Part shown: piece after piece, positions 1 to 9,119 of the stretch
Layout of the letters: every line of letters starts with the position of its first letter
Numbering within the stretch: the stretch's first letter is position 1
DNA from: an uncultured Lachnospiraceae bacterium
GTDB lineage: Bacteria; Bacillota; Clostridia; Lachnospirales; Lachnospiraceae
DNA: 64,000 nucleotides
Assembly: GCA_934317005.1 (NCBI GenBank)
Contig: CAKREB010000002.1
Span: forward strand, 124,001-188,000
Reading direction: 5' to 3'
The notes under the pieces: model-generated
What the model was told of the DNA's origin: nothing
The model's input: the letters and a program-made list of their open reading frames with translations, nothing else
Database searches by the model: none
Translations under genes and position numbers: made by a program

Positions 1-828
1 GAAAAGCAATACAAAAAGCTATCCTGGGAAGAAAAGAAGCTTTTGCTGTTAGAAAAGGCTGTTGTTAAAACGCAGGCAACATCTGATGTAGAAAACTTAA
101 AAAGTTTGAAAAGTCTGCAGCAAGTAACAATGTCTGTACCAAATCTGGTACAGGGGAAAAATGTGATAAAAACAAATAAAGATACCATACAGATTCACGC
201 GCAAACCGGACAGAAGGTGATGATATCTCTGTCACAGACGATTCCAAAGGGCAGCTACCTTTTCTGCTCGTTTCATGTCAAAAATCATAATCCAAAAAGA
301 GAATTTTCCATTGCCTTTCATGGCGAAAAAAATAAGCTTAGCAGTACAGAGAGTTATTATTATAATGAAAATGAAACATTTCATTATACGAGTCTTATGA
401 CAGAGGCAACAAATAAGGTGCTTATGGAGTTTGGTGCAGGCGATTATGAGATAGCAGATGTTACATGTCTGTATGGTCAGGAGAATAAAGAGGAAAACTT
501 ATATCAGATGCCTTTGGAACTAACGCAGACTAAAAACGGAAATGGCATGCAGGGAAAGTACTGTACTGCAAAAGATCAGTGGCTTGTCACGTCGATTCCA
601 TATGATGACGGTTTTACGATATGGGTTGATGGCAAAAGGATAGAAAAAACATGTGTTAATACTGCGTTTTTAGGGGCACATGTGCCGAAGGGAAAGCATA
701 CGATCGCAATCAGTTATCAGGCAAAGGGAAGCTTTCCGGGTCTTGCAATGAGCAGTATGGTTCTAATTGGAACTATGCTTGCAGAGCTTATAAAAAGAAG
801 ACACCGTCTTAAAAAAGCCAAATCGTAA
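1..828 (+). CDS. YfhO family membrane protein, C-terminal part (cut by window edge)
   Basis: The reading frame is open from the first base, so the true start lies upstream and only about 275 C-terminal residues are seen. Near the end is the segment SIPYDDGFTIWVDGK, followed by FLGAHVPKGKHTIAISYQ and one hydrophobic helix (GLAMSSMVLIGTMLAELI) before a basic tail. This pattern is typical of the end of YfhO-type proteins, large multi-pass membrane proteins linked in Firmicutes to lipoteichoic acid glycosylation and related surface polymers. The bulk of the membrane domain is outside the window. Family assignment rests on the C-terminal pattern only, and the substrate cannot be told. Confidence 0.75.
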   Translation, partial: EKQYKKLSWEEKKLLLLEKAVVKTQATSDVENLKSLKSLQQVTMSVPNLVQGKNVIKTNKDTIQIHAQTGQKVMISLSQTIPKGSYLFCSFHVKNHNPKREFSIAFHGEKNKLSSTESYYYNENETFHYTSLMTEATNKVLMEFGAGDYEIADVTCLYGQENKEENLYQMPLELTQTKNGNGMQGKYCTAKDQWLVTSIPYDDGFTIWVDGKRIEKTCVNTAFLGAHVPKGKHTIAISYQAKGSFPGLAMSSMVLIGTMLAELIKRRHRLKKAKS

Positions 829-829
829 C

Positions 830-858
830 TTGACTTTTTTAGGATAGTGTGATAAAAC
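830..858 (+). promoter_or_regulatory. Sigma-A promoter of the proS T-box transcript
   Basis: TTGACT at 830-835 is followed by a 17-base spacer and TAAAAC at 853-858, with TGA just before the -10 box (extended -10). It begins just after the preceding stop codon and sits directly upstream of the T-box leader. Confidence 0.6.
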
Positions 859-859
859 T

Positions 860-1121
860 CTAAAAGTAAAGCGTTGAGTAGAGATAGTAAGCATTTGGAA
901 TTCACAGAGAGAAGCCGGTTGGTGCAAGGCTTTGTTGGAAAAGTGCCAAACCAGTCTATGAGTTGCAAGGTGAAAGCAGATGTCTGTAGAAATCTTGTCG
1001 GTATGCCCCCGTTATCGAAGGCAGGATAAGTGGAAGCTTATCGTTAAGAGCAGGCAGTATGCCTGAATTTAGGTGGTAACACGGATTGTAAATTCGCCCT
1101 GAACATTGATTTGTTCAGGGC
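860..1121 (+). promoter_or_regulatory. T-box riboswitch leader of proS
   Basis: The leader holds the classic T-box order. A purine-rich stem I segment (CAGAGAGAAGCCGGTTGGTG, about 905-924) comes first, then the near-invariant antiterminator sequence AGGTGGTAACACGG (1071-1084), then a terminator at 1096-1121. Uncharged tRNA binding to the AGGTGG bulge would stabilise the antiterminator and allow reading into proS. Because the downstream gene is prolyl-tRNA synthetase, the specifier should be a proline codon. A run of C at 1006-1010 just before GTTATC is one candidate, but I could not fix the specifier loop by eye. Confidence 0.88.
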
Positions 1122-1126
1122 TTTTA
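1096..1126 (+). terminator. T-box intrinsic terminator
   Basis: GCCCTGAAC (1096-1104) pairs perfectly with GTTCAGGGC (1113-1121) across an 8-base loop and is followed by TTTT. The 5' arm lies just after the T-box sequence, as needed for switching between terminator and antiterminator. Confidence 0.85.
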
Positions 1127-1143
1127 AATTATGGAGGTAAAAA

Positions 1144-2889
1144 ATGAAGTTAGATAAGTTAGTTGGATCAAGATTTAAGGAAAGACCTGCAGACTGTGTC
1201 ATCGACAGCCATGCCCTGATGGTCAGAGGCGGTTACATGAAAAATGTAGGAAACGGTATTTATTCTGAGTTTCCTTTATTAAAGCGTATTACGGCAAAGA
1301 TTGAAAATATCATTCGCCAGGAGATGGATGCGATCGACGGACAGGAAGTGTTATTCCCAGTTGTACTGCCGGCAGATCTTTGGGATGAATCCGGAAGATA
1401 TGAATCTGTAGGAAGTGAGCTTCTTCGTTTTACAGACCGTAATTCTTCCCGTATGGTGCTTGCCATGACACATGAGGAGGCTGCTGTTCATCTGGTACGT
1501 GAATATGCACAGTCTTATACAAAGTATCCATTTATGATCTATCAGATTCAAAGAAAGTTCCGTGATGAGGCAAGACCAAGAGCCGGAATGATCCGTGTAC
1601 GTGAATTTACCATGAAAGATGCGTATTCGTTCCACACCTCACAGGAAGATTTGGAACGCTATTATGCAAAATGCTATCAGGCATATAACCGCATTTTCCA
1701 GAAAGCAGGTGTGCCGGAGGTTGTTACGGTTGCATCAGATTCCGGTATGATGGGAGGAAATATCTCTCATGAATATATGCTTCTTACTCCGGTTGGAGAA
1801 GATTCTATCGTGCTTTGTACGGAATGTGACTATCGTGCCAATATGGAAGCAGCAGAAAATAAAATGGTAAATGATGATACTTCTGCGTTAGAAGAGCTTG
1901 CCTGTGTAGAAACACCGGATTGCAAAACCATTGAGGATGTATGTAATTTCTTAAAGAGTGATGTGACAAAATCCTGCAAGGCAGTGGTATATCAGAAAAA
2001 TTCAGATGATACATTTGTAGTTGCTTTTGTGCGTGGTGACTATGAAGTAAATGAAACAAAGCTTCGCAACTTAGTAGGTGAAGAAATTCATGCAGCGGAG
2101 ATTACAGAAGATGACTGTCTGGTAGCCGGTTATATCGGACCATATGAGATCGCAAAAGAGGCTGAGGTTTATCTTGATGTTTCCCTTAAAGGAATTTCAA
2201 GTCTGGTAGCCGGTGCAAATAAAGAGGGTTATCATTATACCGGACTGAATCTGGAAAGAGATTTAGAGCATGCAGAATATGTAGACATTTCAAAGGTACA
2301 GGAAGGCAATGTGTGCCCTTGCTGTGGCAAAAAGTCCATTACGATCAAGCGTGGTATCGAGGTAGGAAATATTTTCCAGCTTGGTACAAAATATACTAAA
2401 GCAATGGGAATGCAGTATACCGATGAAAATGGTCAGCAGCAGTATCCGATCATGGGATGTTATGGAATTGGTGTAGGACGTCTGGCTGCTTCCATCTGTG
2501 AAGCATATCATGATGACTTTGGCCCAATCTGGCCGATCACGATTGCTCCGTGGGAAGTGCATATCTGCTGCCTGAGAGCAGACGATGAAGAAACGAAGAA
2601 AACAGCAGATAAGCTGTATCAGAATCTTCAGAGTTCCGGTGTGGAGGTTGTTTATGACGACAGAGAGGGAATCCGTCCGGGCGCAATGTTTTCTGATGCC
2701 GATCTGCTTGGTGTGCCGATCCGTGTCGTAGTAAGTCCTCGTAACCTGAAGGAATCCTGCGTGGAGATTACAACAAGAGATAAGGCAGTAAAGGAGATGG
2801 TTCCGGTAGAAGAGGCACTTGATTTTATTCAGAAGCTTAAAAGTGATCTGTATGAAAAAATTAACGAAAAGGTAGAAGCATATCAGTAG
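1144..2889 (+). CDS. proS: Prolyl-tRNA synthetase (bacterial type)
   Basis: This class II aminoacyl-tRNA synthetase charges tRNA-Pro in the cytoplasm. At 581 residues it has the usual bacterial length. The class II core is visible as FRDEARPRAGMIRVREFTMKD (motif 2 region) and GCYGIGVGRL (motif 3 region). Between them lies the editing (INS) insertion, roughly residues 225-390, that hydrolyses Ala-tRNA-Pro. A C-terminal anticodon-binding domain follows, containing VVYDDREGIRPGAMFSDADLLGVPIR. The start has a GGAGG box six bases upstream. Expression is expected to depend on the T-box leader in front of it. Confidence 0.97.
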   Translation: MKLDKLVGSRFKERPADCVIDSHALMVRGGYMKNVGNGIYSEFPLLKRITAKIENIIRQEMDAIDGQEVLFPVVLPADLWDESGRYESVGSELLRFTDRNSSRMVLAMTHEEAAVHLVREYAQSYTKYPFMIYQIQRKFRDEARPRAGMIRVREFTMKDAYSFHTSQEDLERYYAKCYQAYNRIFQKAGVPEVVTVASDSGMMGGNISHEYMLLTPVGEDSIVLCTECDYRANMEAAENKMVNDDTSALEELACVETPDCKTIEDVCNFLKSDVTKSCKAVVYQKNSDDTFVVAFVRGDYEVNETKLRNLVGEEIHAAEITEDDCLVAGYIGPYEIAKEAEVYLDVSLKGISSLVAGANKEGYHYTGLNLERDLEHAEYVDISKVQEGNVCPCCGKKSITIKRGIEVGNIFQLGTKYTKAMGMQYTDENGQQQYPIMGCYGIGVGRLAASICEAYHDDFGPIWPITIAPWEVHICCLRADDEETKKTADKLYQNLQSSGVEVVYDDREGIRPGAMFSDADLLGVPIRVVVSPRNLKESCVEITTRDKAVKEMVPVEEALDFIQKLKSDLYEKINEKVEAYQ

Positions 2890-2970
2890 TCAGCCTACAG
2901 CAGTGTATGGCTGTTGAGAAAAAAATGCCATTAGCTGGATATAGCAGGTTGGCATTCATGCGAGAAGAAC

Positions 2971-2999
2971 TTGCAATACCGCTTTCTTTCGTGTAAAAT
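2971..2999 (+). promoter_or_regulatory. Sigma-A promoter of dapL
   Basis: TTGCAA at 2971-2976, a 17-base spacer and TAAAAT at 2994-2999. Transcription would begin near 3006, about 55 bases before the ATG at 3061. This argues against the longer in-frame reading that would start on the -35 box itself. Confidence 0.6.
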
Positions 3000-3060
3000 A
3001 AATATGTTTATGTGTCAGAAGATAAAAGAAGATAGATTAATACGAAAGGTGGAACACAGG

Positions 3061-4284
3061 ATGTTTAGAATCAATGAAAATTACTTGAAATTACCAGGCA
3101 GCTATCTGTTTTCAACGATTGCAAAGAAAGTTGCAGCTTATACAGAGGCAAATCCTGATAAAGAAATTATCCGTTTGGGAATTGGGGATGTAACCCTTCC
3201 TTTAGCGCCGGCCGTAATCGATAGATTACACAGTGCAGTAGATGAAATGTCTAAGGCAGAAACATTTAAGGGATATGCACCTGATCTTGGATATGAGTTT
3301 TTGCGTACAACAATCGTAGAGCATGATTACAAGGCAAGAGGATGCGCTATTGAGGCAGATGAGATTTTTGTCAGTGATGGAGCAAAGAGTGATTCCGGTA
3401 ATATCGTAGACATCTTTGCAGATGATACAAAGATTGCAGTATGTGATCCGGTATATCCGGTTTATGTTGATTCCAATGCAATGTCAGGCCGCACCGGAAC
3501 ATATGATCCAAAGACAGAAAAGTGGTCAAATGTGATTTATATGCCATGTACAAAGGAGAATGGATTCTGTCCGGAACTTCCAACAGAAACACCGGATCTG
3601 ATCTACCTTTGCTTCCCGAATAATCCGACAGGAACAACAATCACTAAGGATCAGTTACAGGTCTGGGTTGATTATGCTATGAAGGTTGGTGCCGTGATCA
3701 TTTATGATGCAGCATATGAAGCATATATTTCTACACCAAATGTTCCACATTCTATCTATGAATGCAAGGGTGCAGAGTCTTGTGCGATCGAGATCCGAAG
3801 CTTCTCAAAGAATGCCGGATTTACAGGAACACGTCTTGGATTTACAGTTATTCCAAAGGCATTAAAGTGTGGGGATGTATCGTTACATTCTTTATGGGCA
3901 AGACGTCATGGTACGAAGTTTAACGGCGCTCCATATATCATTCAGGCTGCCGGTGCTGCTGTCTATACTGAGGAAGGTCAGAAGCAGACAAAAGAACAGA
4001 TTGCATATTATATGAACAATGCAAAGACAATCCGTGAAGGTTTGATCGGCGCAGGCTATGAAGTGTTTGGTGGTGTGGATGCTCCTTATATCTGGTTAAA
4101 GACACCGGACAACATGAAGTCATGGGATTTCTTTGATTATCTCTTAGAAGAGTTAAATATCGTTGGTACACCAGGCTCCGGATTTGGACCAAGCGGAGAA
4201 GGATACTTCCGACTGACTGCTTTTGGTAGTGCAGAGAATACAAAGAAAGCAATGGAACGAATCAAGGCAGGCAAGTTAGTATAG
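3061..4284 (+). CDS. dapL: LL-diaminopimelate aminotransferase
   Basis: This PLP-dependent class I/II aminotransferase converts tetrahydrodipicolinate plus glutamate directly to LL-diaminopimelate in lysine and peptidoglycan synthesis. The PLP-lysine motif is SFSKNAGFTGTRLGF, and FPNNPTGTTITKDQL is the cofactor-binding asparagine region. The C-terminus has GTPGSGFGPSGEGYFRLTAFG. I chose the ATG at 3061 (MFRINENYLKLP) because it gives 407 residues, the DapL norm, has an AGGTGG box upstream, and lies downstream of the promoter. It is followed by a 160-base gap with hairpins. Confidence 0.95.
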   Translation: MFRINENYLKLPGSYLFSTIAKKVAAYTEANPDKEIIRLGIGDVTLPLAPAVIDRLHSAVDEMSKAETFKGYAPDLGYEFLRTTIVEHDYKARGCAIEADEIFVSDGAKSDSGNIVDIFADDTKIAVCDPVYPVYVDSNAMSGRTGTYDPKTEKWSNVIYMPCTKENGFCPELPTETPDLIYLCFPNNPTGTTITKDQLQVWVDYAMKVGAVIIYDAAYEAYISTPNVPHSIYECKGAESCAIEIRSFSKNAGFTGTRLGFTVIPKALKCGDVSLHSLWARRHGTKFNGAPYIIQAAGAAVYTEEGQKQTKEQIAYYMNNAKTIREGLIGAGYEVFGGVDAPYIWLKTPDNMKSWDFFDYLLEELNIVGTPGSGFGPSGEGYFRLTAFGSAENTKKAMERIKAGKLV

Positions 4285-4361
4285 TCCTGCTGGGATATTA
4301 ATAGGTGAATAAAAGCTTCTGCTTTTTGGCAAAGGATATTTTGCAGAAAGAGAAGTGTTGT

Positions 4362-4398
4362 GATGTGGTCAGAGTCTGATTTGGATTCTGACTACATT
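4362..4398 (+). other. Strong hairpin in the dapL/DUF1002 gap
   Basis: The arms 4363-4376 and 4384-4397 pair over 14 bp with two G-U pairs and a 7-base loop (TGATTTG). No T-run follows, so it does not look like an intrinsic terminator. A weaker 6-bp stem (TTCTGC at 4317-4322 with GCAGAA at 4343-4348) lies just before it. It may be a leader structure of the next gene or a 3' stabiliser of dapL mRNA. Confidence 0.5.
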
Positions 4399-4444
4399 CA
4401 TATTCAAGTGACAAAAGCACTTGGACGAAAAAATGAGGTGAAAC

Positions 4445-5377
4445 ATGAAAAAAAGTATCAAAAAGTTGTTTTTGACAGGAATTTTAGCATTTTCTTTTCT
4501 GGCGGTATCCATTCCGGCTTCTGCAGATGCCGAGATTAAAGATGAGGATACAAGCTATGACCGTTATATTGCATTTGGCAAGGATCTGACGGCGAAAGAG
4601 CGTGCTACGGTTTTACAGGGATTTGGCATCACGGAAGATGATGTGTCAGATTATAAGACGATTGAGATCACGAACAAGGAGGAGCATGATTACCTTGGCG
4701 ATTATATTGATTCTAAGGTGATCGGAACAAGGGCTTTATCCTCTGTTATGGTTGTCAAGACAGAAAAGGACAGCGGAATTCAGGTTCAGACAAAGAATAT
4801 TGGATATTGTACATCCGGCATGTACTGTAATGCACTTGTTACGGCAGGACTTACAGATGCCAAAGTTACGGTAGTCGGTCCATTTAATATTTCCGGAACA
4901 TCTGCTTTGGTCGGTGCGATGAAAGCATATGCGACAATGACAGGAAAGGATATTTCGGATAGTACAATGGATGCTGCAACCGATGAGCTTGTCACAACGG
5001 CAGATTTGGGAGATAGCATCGGGAATAAAGAGCAGGCGGCAGAACTTATCGCTGCAGTAAAACAGAAAGTATTTTCAGATGGCCTGACTTCAAGCACGGA
5101 TATCAGAGATGCGGTGGAGTCATCGGCAGGAGCATTGAATCTGGATATTTCCGATGATGATGTAGATAAGATCGTCGATATGATGGAAAAGGTGTCGAAG
5201 GAAGATATTGATGTAGATGCCATTACATCACAGGCAAAAGAGATTTATGACAAGTTAAAAGATTCCGGAATTGATTTTAGTAATGTAGATACTTCCGGAC
5301 TGGTTGAAAAAGTAGGCGATTTCTTTGCAGGAATTTTTGAAGCGATCGCAGACTTCTTTACCGGCTTGTTTGGATAA
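4445..5377 (+). CDS. Secreted DUF1002 (YpuA-like) protein
   Basis: The 310-residue protein begins with a signal peptide: a KKSIKK basic stretch, a hydrophobic core, then an SIPASADAE cleavage region. The body matches DUF1002/YpuA proteins, with TVLQGFGIT near residue 57 and GYCTSGMYCNALVTAGLTDAKV near residue 120. No function is established for the family. The C-terminus ends in amphipathic/hydrophobic turns (GDFFAGIFEAIADFFTGLFG). A GAGGTGAAAC sequence precedes the ATG. It is followed 16 bases later by gatC but has no evident link to it. Confidence 0.85.
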   Translation: MKKSIKKLFLTGILAFSFLAVSIPASADAEIKDEDTSYDRYIAFGKDLTAKERATVLQGFGITEDDVSDYKTIEITNKEEHDYLGDYIDSKVIGTRALSSVMVVKTEKDSGIQVQTKNIGYCTSGMYCNALVTAGLTDAKVTVVGPFNISGTSALVGAMKAYATMTGKDISDSTMDAATDELVTTADLGDSIGNKEQAAELIAAVKQKVFSDGLTSSTDIRDAVESSAGALNLDISDDDVDKIVDMMEKVSKEDIDVDAITSQAKEIYDKLKDSGIDFSNVDTSGLVEKVGDFFAGIFEAIADFFTGLFG

Positions 5378-5393
5378 GAGATGGAGGTTAGAC

Positions 5394-5684
5394 ATGGCAA
5401 ATATTATTTCAGATGAAACCATTGAATACGTTGGTATTCTTGCAAAGCTGGAGTTAAATGACGAAGAAAAAGAGCGCGCAAAGAAAGATATCGGTGAAAT
5501 GCTTGATTATATTGACCAGTTAAATGAACTGGACACATCGGGTGTTGAGCCTATGTCACATGTTTTTCCGGTGAATAATGTATTCCGCGAGGATGTTGTA
5601 AAGAACGGTGATGGAAGAGATAAAACACTTGCCAATGCACCGGAACGGAAGGAAGACAGCTTTGTGGTTCCAAAGACCATTTAG
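5394..5684 (+). CDS. gatC: Asp/Glu-tRNA amidotransferase subunit C
   Basis: GatC is the small subunit that holds GatA and GatB together in the GatCAB complex, which amidates misacylated Glu-tRNA-Gln (and Asp-tRNA-Asn). The 96-residue protein shows the family pattern: YVGILAKLELNDEEKERAKKDIGEMLDYIDQLNELD, then GVEPMSHVFPVNNVFREDV. I start it at ATG 5394, which has GGAGGTTAGAC in front. A longer in-frame reading would run into the previous gene. It leads the gatC-gatA-gatB operon. Confidence 0.95.
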   Translation: MANIISDETIEYVGILAKLELNDEEKERAKKDIGEMLDYIDQLNELDTSGVEPMSHVFPVNNVFREDVVKNGDGRDKTLANAPERKEDSFVVPKTI

Positions 5685-5708
5685 GCGAGAAGATTAGGAG
5701 GATATGAG

Positions 5709-7172
5709 ATGTCTTTGATGAGTTTGACGGCAGTTGAGCTGGGAAAGAAAATTAAGGCAGGAGAAGTTACTGTGGAAGAAGCAGTACAGGCTGCCTTAGA
5801 CGCAATAGAGAAAAAAGAAGCGAGTGTAAATAGTTTCGTGACAGTAGACAGAGAAAAGGCAATGGCACGTGCCAAAGAGGTACAGAAAAAAATTACAGAT
5901 GGAACTTATACAGGGCCTCTTGCAGGTGTTCCGGTTGCGATCAAAGATAATATGTGTACGGAAGGCATGCTTACTACCTGCAGTTCTAAGATTTTGGGCA
6001 ACTTTGTTCCAACTTATACGGCTGAAGCAGTGCTGAATCTGGAAAAAGCAGGTGCGGTAGTGATCGGTAAGACTAACATGGATGAGTTTGCGATGGGAAG
6101 CACAACGGAAACTTCTGCATTTGGAGCAACTAAAAATCCGTGGAACACAGAGCATGTACCGGGTGGCTCTTCCGGCGGTTCCTGCGCAGCAGTTGCAGCA
6201 GAGGAATGTTCCTATGCTTTAGGTTCTGACACCGGTGGATCGATCCGTCAGCCAAGCTCGTTTTGCGGTGTGACAGGTATTAAGCCTACGTATGGAACAG
6301 TTTCACGTTACGGACTGATCGCATATGGTTCTTCGCTTGATCAGATCGGGCCGGTAGCTAAGGATGTTACAGATTGTGCTACTATATTAGAAGCAATTGC
6401 TTCCCATGATAAGAAAGATTCTACTTCTGTAGCGCGTGATGATTATCGTTTTACGGAAGCGTTAGTAGATGATGTAAAAGGGTTAAAGATTGGTATTCCA
6501 AGAGATTATTTTGGAGAGGGTCTTGATGCAGAGGTAAAGGATGCCGTGATGAAGGCAGCAAGGACGCTTGAAGAAAAGGGTGCGATCGTGGAAGAGTTTG
6601 ACCTTAGTCTTGTGGAATATGCGATACCGGCTTACTATGTAATTGCCTGCGCAGAAGCAAGTTCTAATCTGGCGCGCTTTGACGGTGTAAAGTACGGATA
6701 TCGTACAGAGGACTATAATGGGCTTCACAACATGTACAAAAAGACTCGTTCGGAAGGCTTTGGTGCCGAGGTAAAAAGACGTATCATGCTTGGTTCCTTT
6801 GTGTTAAGCTCCGGTTATTATGATGCATATTATCTGAAAGCGCTGCGCACAAAGGCACTGATCAAAAAAGCATTTGATAAAGCATTTGAAAAATATGATG
6901 TGATTCTTGGACCGGCTGCACCTACGACAGCACCACGTCTGGGTGACAGCTTGTCAGATCCGATCAAGATGTATCTTGGTGATATTTATACGATTTCTGT
7001 GAATCTTGCAGGACTGCCGGGTATTTCCCTTCCTTGCGGATTGGATTCTAAGGGACTTCCAATCGGTCTGCAGTTGATCGGTGACTGCTTTGAAGAAAAG
7101 AAGATCATTCGTGCAGCATATGCATTTGAGCAGACGAGAGAATATCAGCACAGTCCTCTTTCTGAGAACTGA
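5709..7172 (+). CDS. gatA: Asp/Glu-tRNA amidotransferase subunit A
   Basis: GatA is the glutaminase subunit of GatCAB and supplies ammonia for transamidation. The 487-residue protein belongs to the amidase signature family, and its whole catalytic triad is visible: Lys79 in PVAIKDN, Ser154 in PGGSSGGS and Ser178 in GSDTGGSIRQP. These positions match the numbering known for the Staphylococcus enzyme. An AGGAGG box precedes the ATG, and only 24 bases separate it from gatC. Confidence 0.98.
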   Translation: MSLMSLTAVELGKKIKAGEVTVEEAVQAALDAIEKKEASVNSFVTVDREKAMARAKEVQKKITDGTYTGPLAGVPVAIKDNMCTEGMLTTCSSKILGNFVPTYTAEAVLNLEKAGAVVIGKTNMDEFAMGSTTETSAFGATKNPWNTEHVPGGSSGGSCAAVAAEECSYALGSDTGGSIRQPSSFCGVTGIKPTYGTVSRYGLIAYGSSLDQIGPVAKDVTDCATILEAIASHDKKDSTSVARDDYRFTEALVDDVKGLKIGIPRDYFGEGLDAEVKDAVMKAARTLEEKGAIVEEFDLSLVEYAIPAYYVIACAEASSNLARFDGVKYGYRTEDYNGLHNMYKKTRSEGFGAEVKRRIMLGSFVLSSGYYDAYYLKALRTKALIKKAFDKAFEKYDVILGPAAPTTAPRLGDSLSDPIKMYLGDIYTISVNLAGLPGISLPCGLDSKGLPIGLQLIGDCFEEKKIIRAAYAFEQTREYQHSPLSEN

Positions 7173-7194
7173 GAATAAATGGAGGTTTATGTAG

Positions 7195-8628
7195 ATGAAA
7201 CAGTATGAAACCGTGATTGGACTTGAAGTACATGTGGAATTAGCGACAAAGACAAAAATATTCTGTTCCTGTTCCACAGAGTTTGGCGGTGAGCCAAATT
7301 CCCACACCTGTCCTGTTTGTACAGGTATGCCGGGATCACTTCCTGTTTTGAATAAGCAGGTAGTAGAATATGCAATTGCTGTAGGTCTGGCAACAAATTG
7401 TAAGATTACACAGAATTGTAAATTTGACCGTAAAAATTATTTTTATCCGGATAATCCACAGAACTACCAGATTTCCCAGTTGTATCTTCCAATCTGCCGT
7501 GATGGTGGTATTGAGATTGAAACAGAAGAGGGCGGAAAAAAGACAGTTGGTATTCATGAGATTCATATGGAAGAGGATGCCGGAAAGTTAGTACACGATG
7601 AGTGGGGAGAAAATTCATTAGTAGATTTTAATCGTTCCGGTGTTCCTTTGATTGAAATCGTATCAGAGCCGGATATGCGTTCGGCAGATGAAGTTATTGC
7701 ATATCTGGAAAAGTTAAGATTGATCATTCAGTATCTTGGAGCATCTGACTGTAAGCTTCAGGAAGGCTCTATGCGTGCCGATGTAAACCTTTCTGTTCGG
7801 GAAGTGGGTGCAGCAGAGTTTGGTACACGTACTGAGATGAAAAACTTAAACTCCTTTAAAGCTATCCGCAGAGCAATCGAGGGTGAAAAGGAACGTCAGA
7901 TCGATCTGATTGAAGCGGGTGAGAAGGTAGTACAGGAAACAAGACGCTGGGATGATGCAAAGGAATATTCTTACGCGATGCGTTCGAAGGAGGATGCACA
8001 GGATTACCGTTACTTCCCAGAGCCTGACCTGGTGCCGATCATTATCAGTGATGAATGGTTAGAGGATATCAGAAGCCGTCAGCCGGAACTTCGTACCGAG
8101 AAGCTGGAACGCTACAAGAAGGAATTTAATATTCCGGACTATGATGCAGATATTATTACATCGAACAAGCATCTTGCTGACATTTTCGAGGAAACAACAG
8201 CTATCTGCAATAATCCTAAGAAGGTGTCAAACTGGTTGATGGTAGAAACCATGCGTCTGTTAAAAGAGCATGAAATGGAGATTGAGGACATCCGATTTTC
8301 ACCGGCAAATCTTGCAAAGCTGATCAAGCTTACAGATGATAAGGCAATCAACAGTTCTGTAGCGAAGGAAGTCTTTGAAAAGATTTTTGAAGATGATATT
8401 GATCCGGAAAAATATGTGGAAGAAAATGGCTTAAAGACAGTAGCCGATGACGGTGCACTCCGTAGTGTGATCGAGGAGGTCGTTGCAAATAACCCACAGT
8501 CTGTGGAAGATTACAAGAGTGGTAAGAAAAAGGCAATTGGCTTCTTAGTTGGTCAGACGATGAAGGCTATGCAGGGAAAAGCAGATCCGGGTATGGTAAA
8601 CCAGATTCTGACAGAATTACTCAAATAA
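7195..8628 (+). CDS. gatB: Asp/Glu-tRNA amidotransferase subunit B
   Basis: GatB is the subunit that binds tRNA and activates the misacylated residue with ATP. The 477-residue protein opens with YETVIGLEVHVELATKTKIFC, a Zn-site cluster (FCSCSTEFGGEPNSHTCPVC) and GMPGSLPVLN. It ends in the helical Yqey-like tail (KKKAIGFLVGQTMKAMQGKADP) that recognises tRNA. A GGAGG box lies upstream of the ATG. It completes the operon. The presence of GatCAB suggests there is no direct GlnRS route, though that cannot be checked here. Confidence 0.98.
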   Translation: MKQYETVIGLEVHVELATKTKIFCSCSTEFGGEPNSHTCPVCTGMPGSLPVLNKQVVEYAIAVGLATNCKITQNCKFDRKNYFYPDNPQNYQISQLYLPICRDGGIEIETEEGGKKTVGIHEIHMEEDAGKLVHDEWGENSLVDFNRSGVPLIEIVSEPDMRSADEVIAYLEKLRLIIQYLGASDCKLQEGSMRADVNLSVREVGAAEFGTRTEMKNLNSFKAIRRAIEGEKERQIDLIEAGEKVVQETRRWDDAKEYSYAMRSKEDAQDYRYFPEPDLVPIIISDEWLEDIRSRQPELRTEKLERYKKEFNIPDYDADIITSNKHLADIFEETTAICNNPKKVSNWLMVETMRLLKEHEMEIEDIRFSPANLAKLIKLTDDKAINSSVAKEVFEKIFEDDIDPEKYVEENGLKTVADDGALRSVIEEVVANNPQSVEDYKSGKKKAIGFLVGQTMKAMQGKADPGMVNQILTELLK

Positions 8629-8715
8629 AGTCGAGAAGTAAATCGTAGTGTTGTGTATTGTCTGCTTGAAAAATAAGGCAGGCAGTACACGATGTGCGTA
8701 GAAGAGAGGTATGCA

Positions 8716-9069
8716 ATGGAAGAGCATCGCAGATCGAAGAGAGTACCTCTTCGAATGGTTTTAGAAGTATCTACATTGTTTAAACAGGACAATGTGAAGG
8801 TAAATAATCTGAAAGCGCCAATTGAAATCTTAAATATTTCAAAATCAGGTATTGGTTTTGCAACAGAAAGTACGTTACCGATCGGTTATTATTTCAATGC
8901 GCGATTGGAATTTGAAAAAACAGAATCATCATTAAACTGTGTCGTTCGTATTGTGCGTCAGGGAAAGAGTGAGGATGGCAGAAATTTTTATGGATGTGAG
9001 TTCGTAGGAATGGGTTCCATCTTTGACTATATCTTTGACGATGTCGAGAATGCGATAGAAGAGCAGTAG
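8716..9069 (+). CDS. Small single-domain PilZ protein
   Basis: The 117-residue protein carries both c-di-GMP contact motifs of PilZ domains: RRSKR (RxxxR) at residues 5-9 and NISKSG ([D/N]xSxxG) about 40 residues later, followed by a beta-rich core. It should bind c-di-GMP in the cytoplasm, but the partner is unknown. I start at ATG 8716, which has AGAGG upstream; an upstream in-frame ATG at 8692 lacks a clear box. It follows gatB by 87 bases and faces the FliK-like gene across a shared terminator. That neighbour may hint at motility, but this is inference. Confidence 0.85.
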   Translation: MEEHRRSKRVPLRMVLEVSTLFKQDNVKVNNLKAPIEILNISKSGIGFATESTLPIGYYFNARLEFEKTESSLNCVVRIVRQGKSEDGRNFYGCEFVGMGSIFDYIFDDVENAIEEQ

Positions 9070-9070
9070 C

Positions 9071-9100
9071 AAAAAGGGCACCAGTGCTGGTGCCCTTTTT
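9071..9100. terminator. Bidirectional intrinsic terminator
   Basis: A perfect 14-bp inverted repeat (9071-9084 with 9087-9100, 2-base centre) is flanked by A5 and T5. It can therefore terminate both the rightward PilZ gene and the leftward FliK-like gene. Confidence 0.9.
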
Positions 9101-9119
9101 GATGTATAAGAAATTGCTG

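Noticed and set aside
2891..2955. Hairpins after proS as a terminator
   Set aside because: Stems are 5-6 bp with bulges and lack a T-run, so termination cannot be supported from sequence alone.
4786..5223. 145-residue minus-strand open frame
   Set aside because: Antisense to the DUF1002 gene, Ser/Ala-rich by mirroring, and without a ribosome site.
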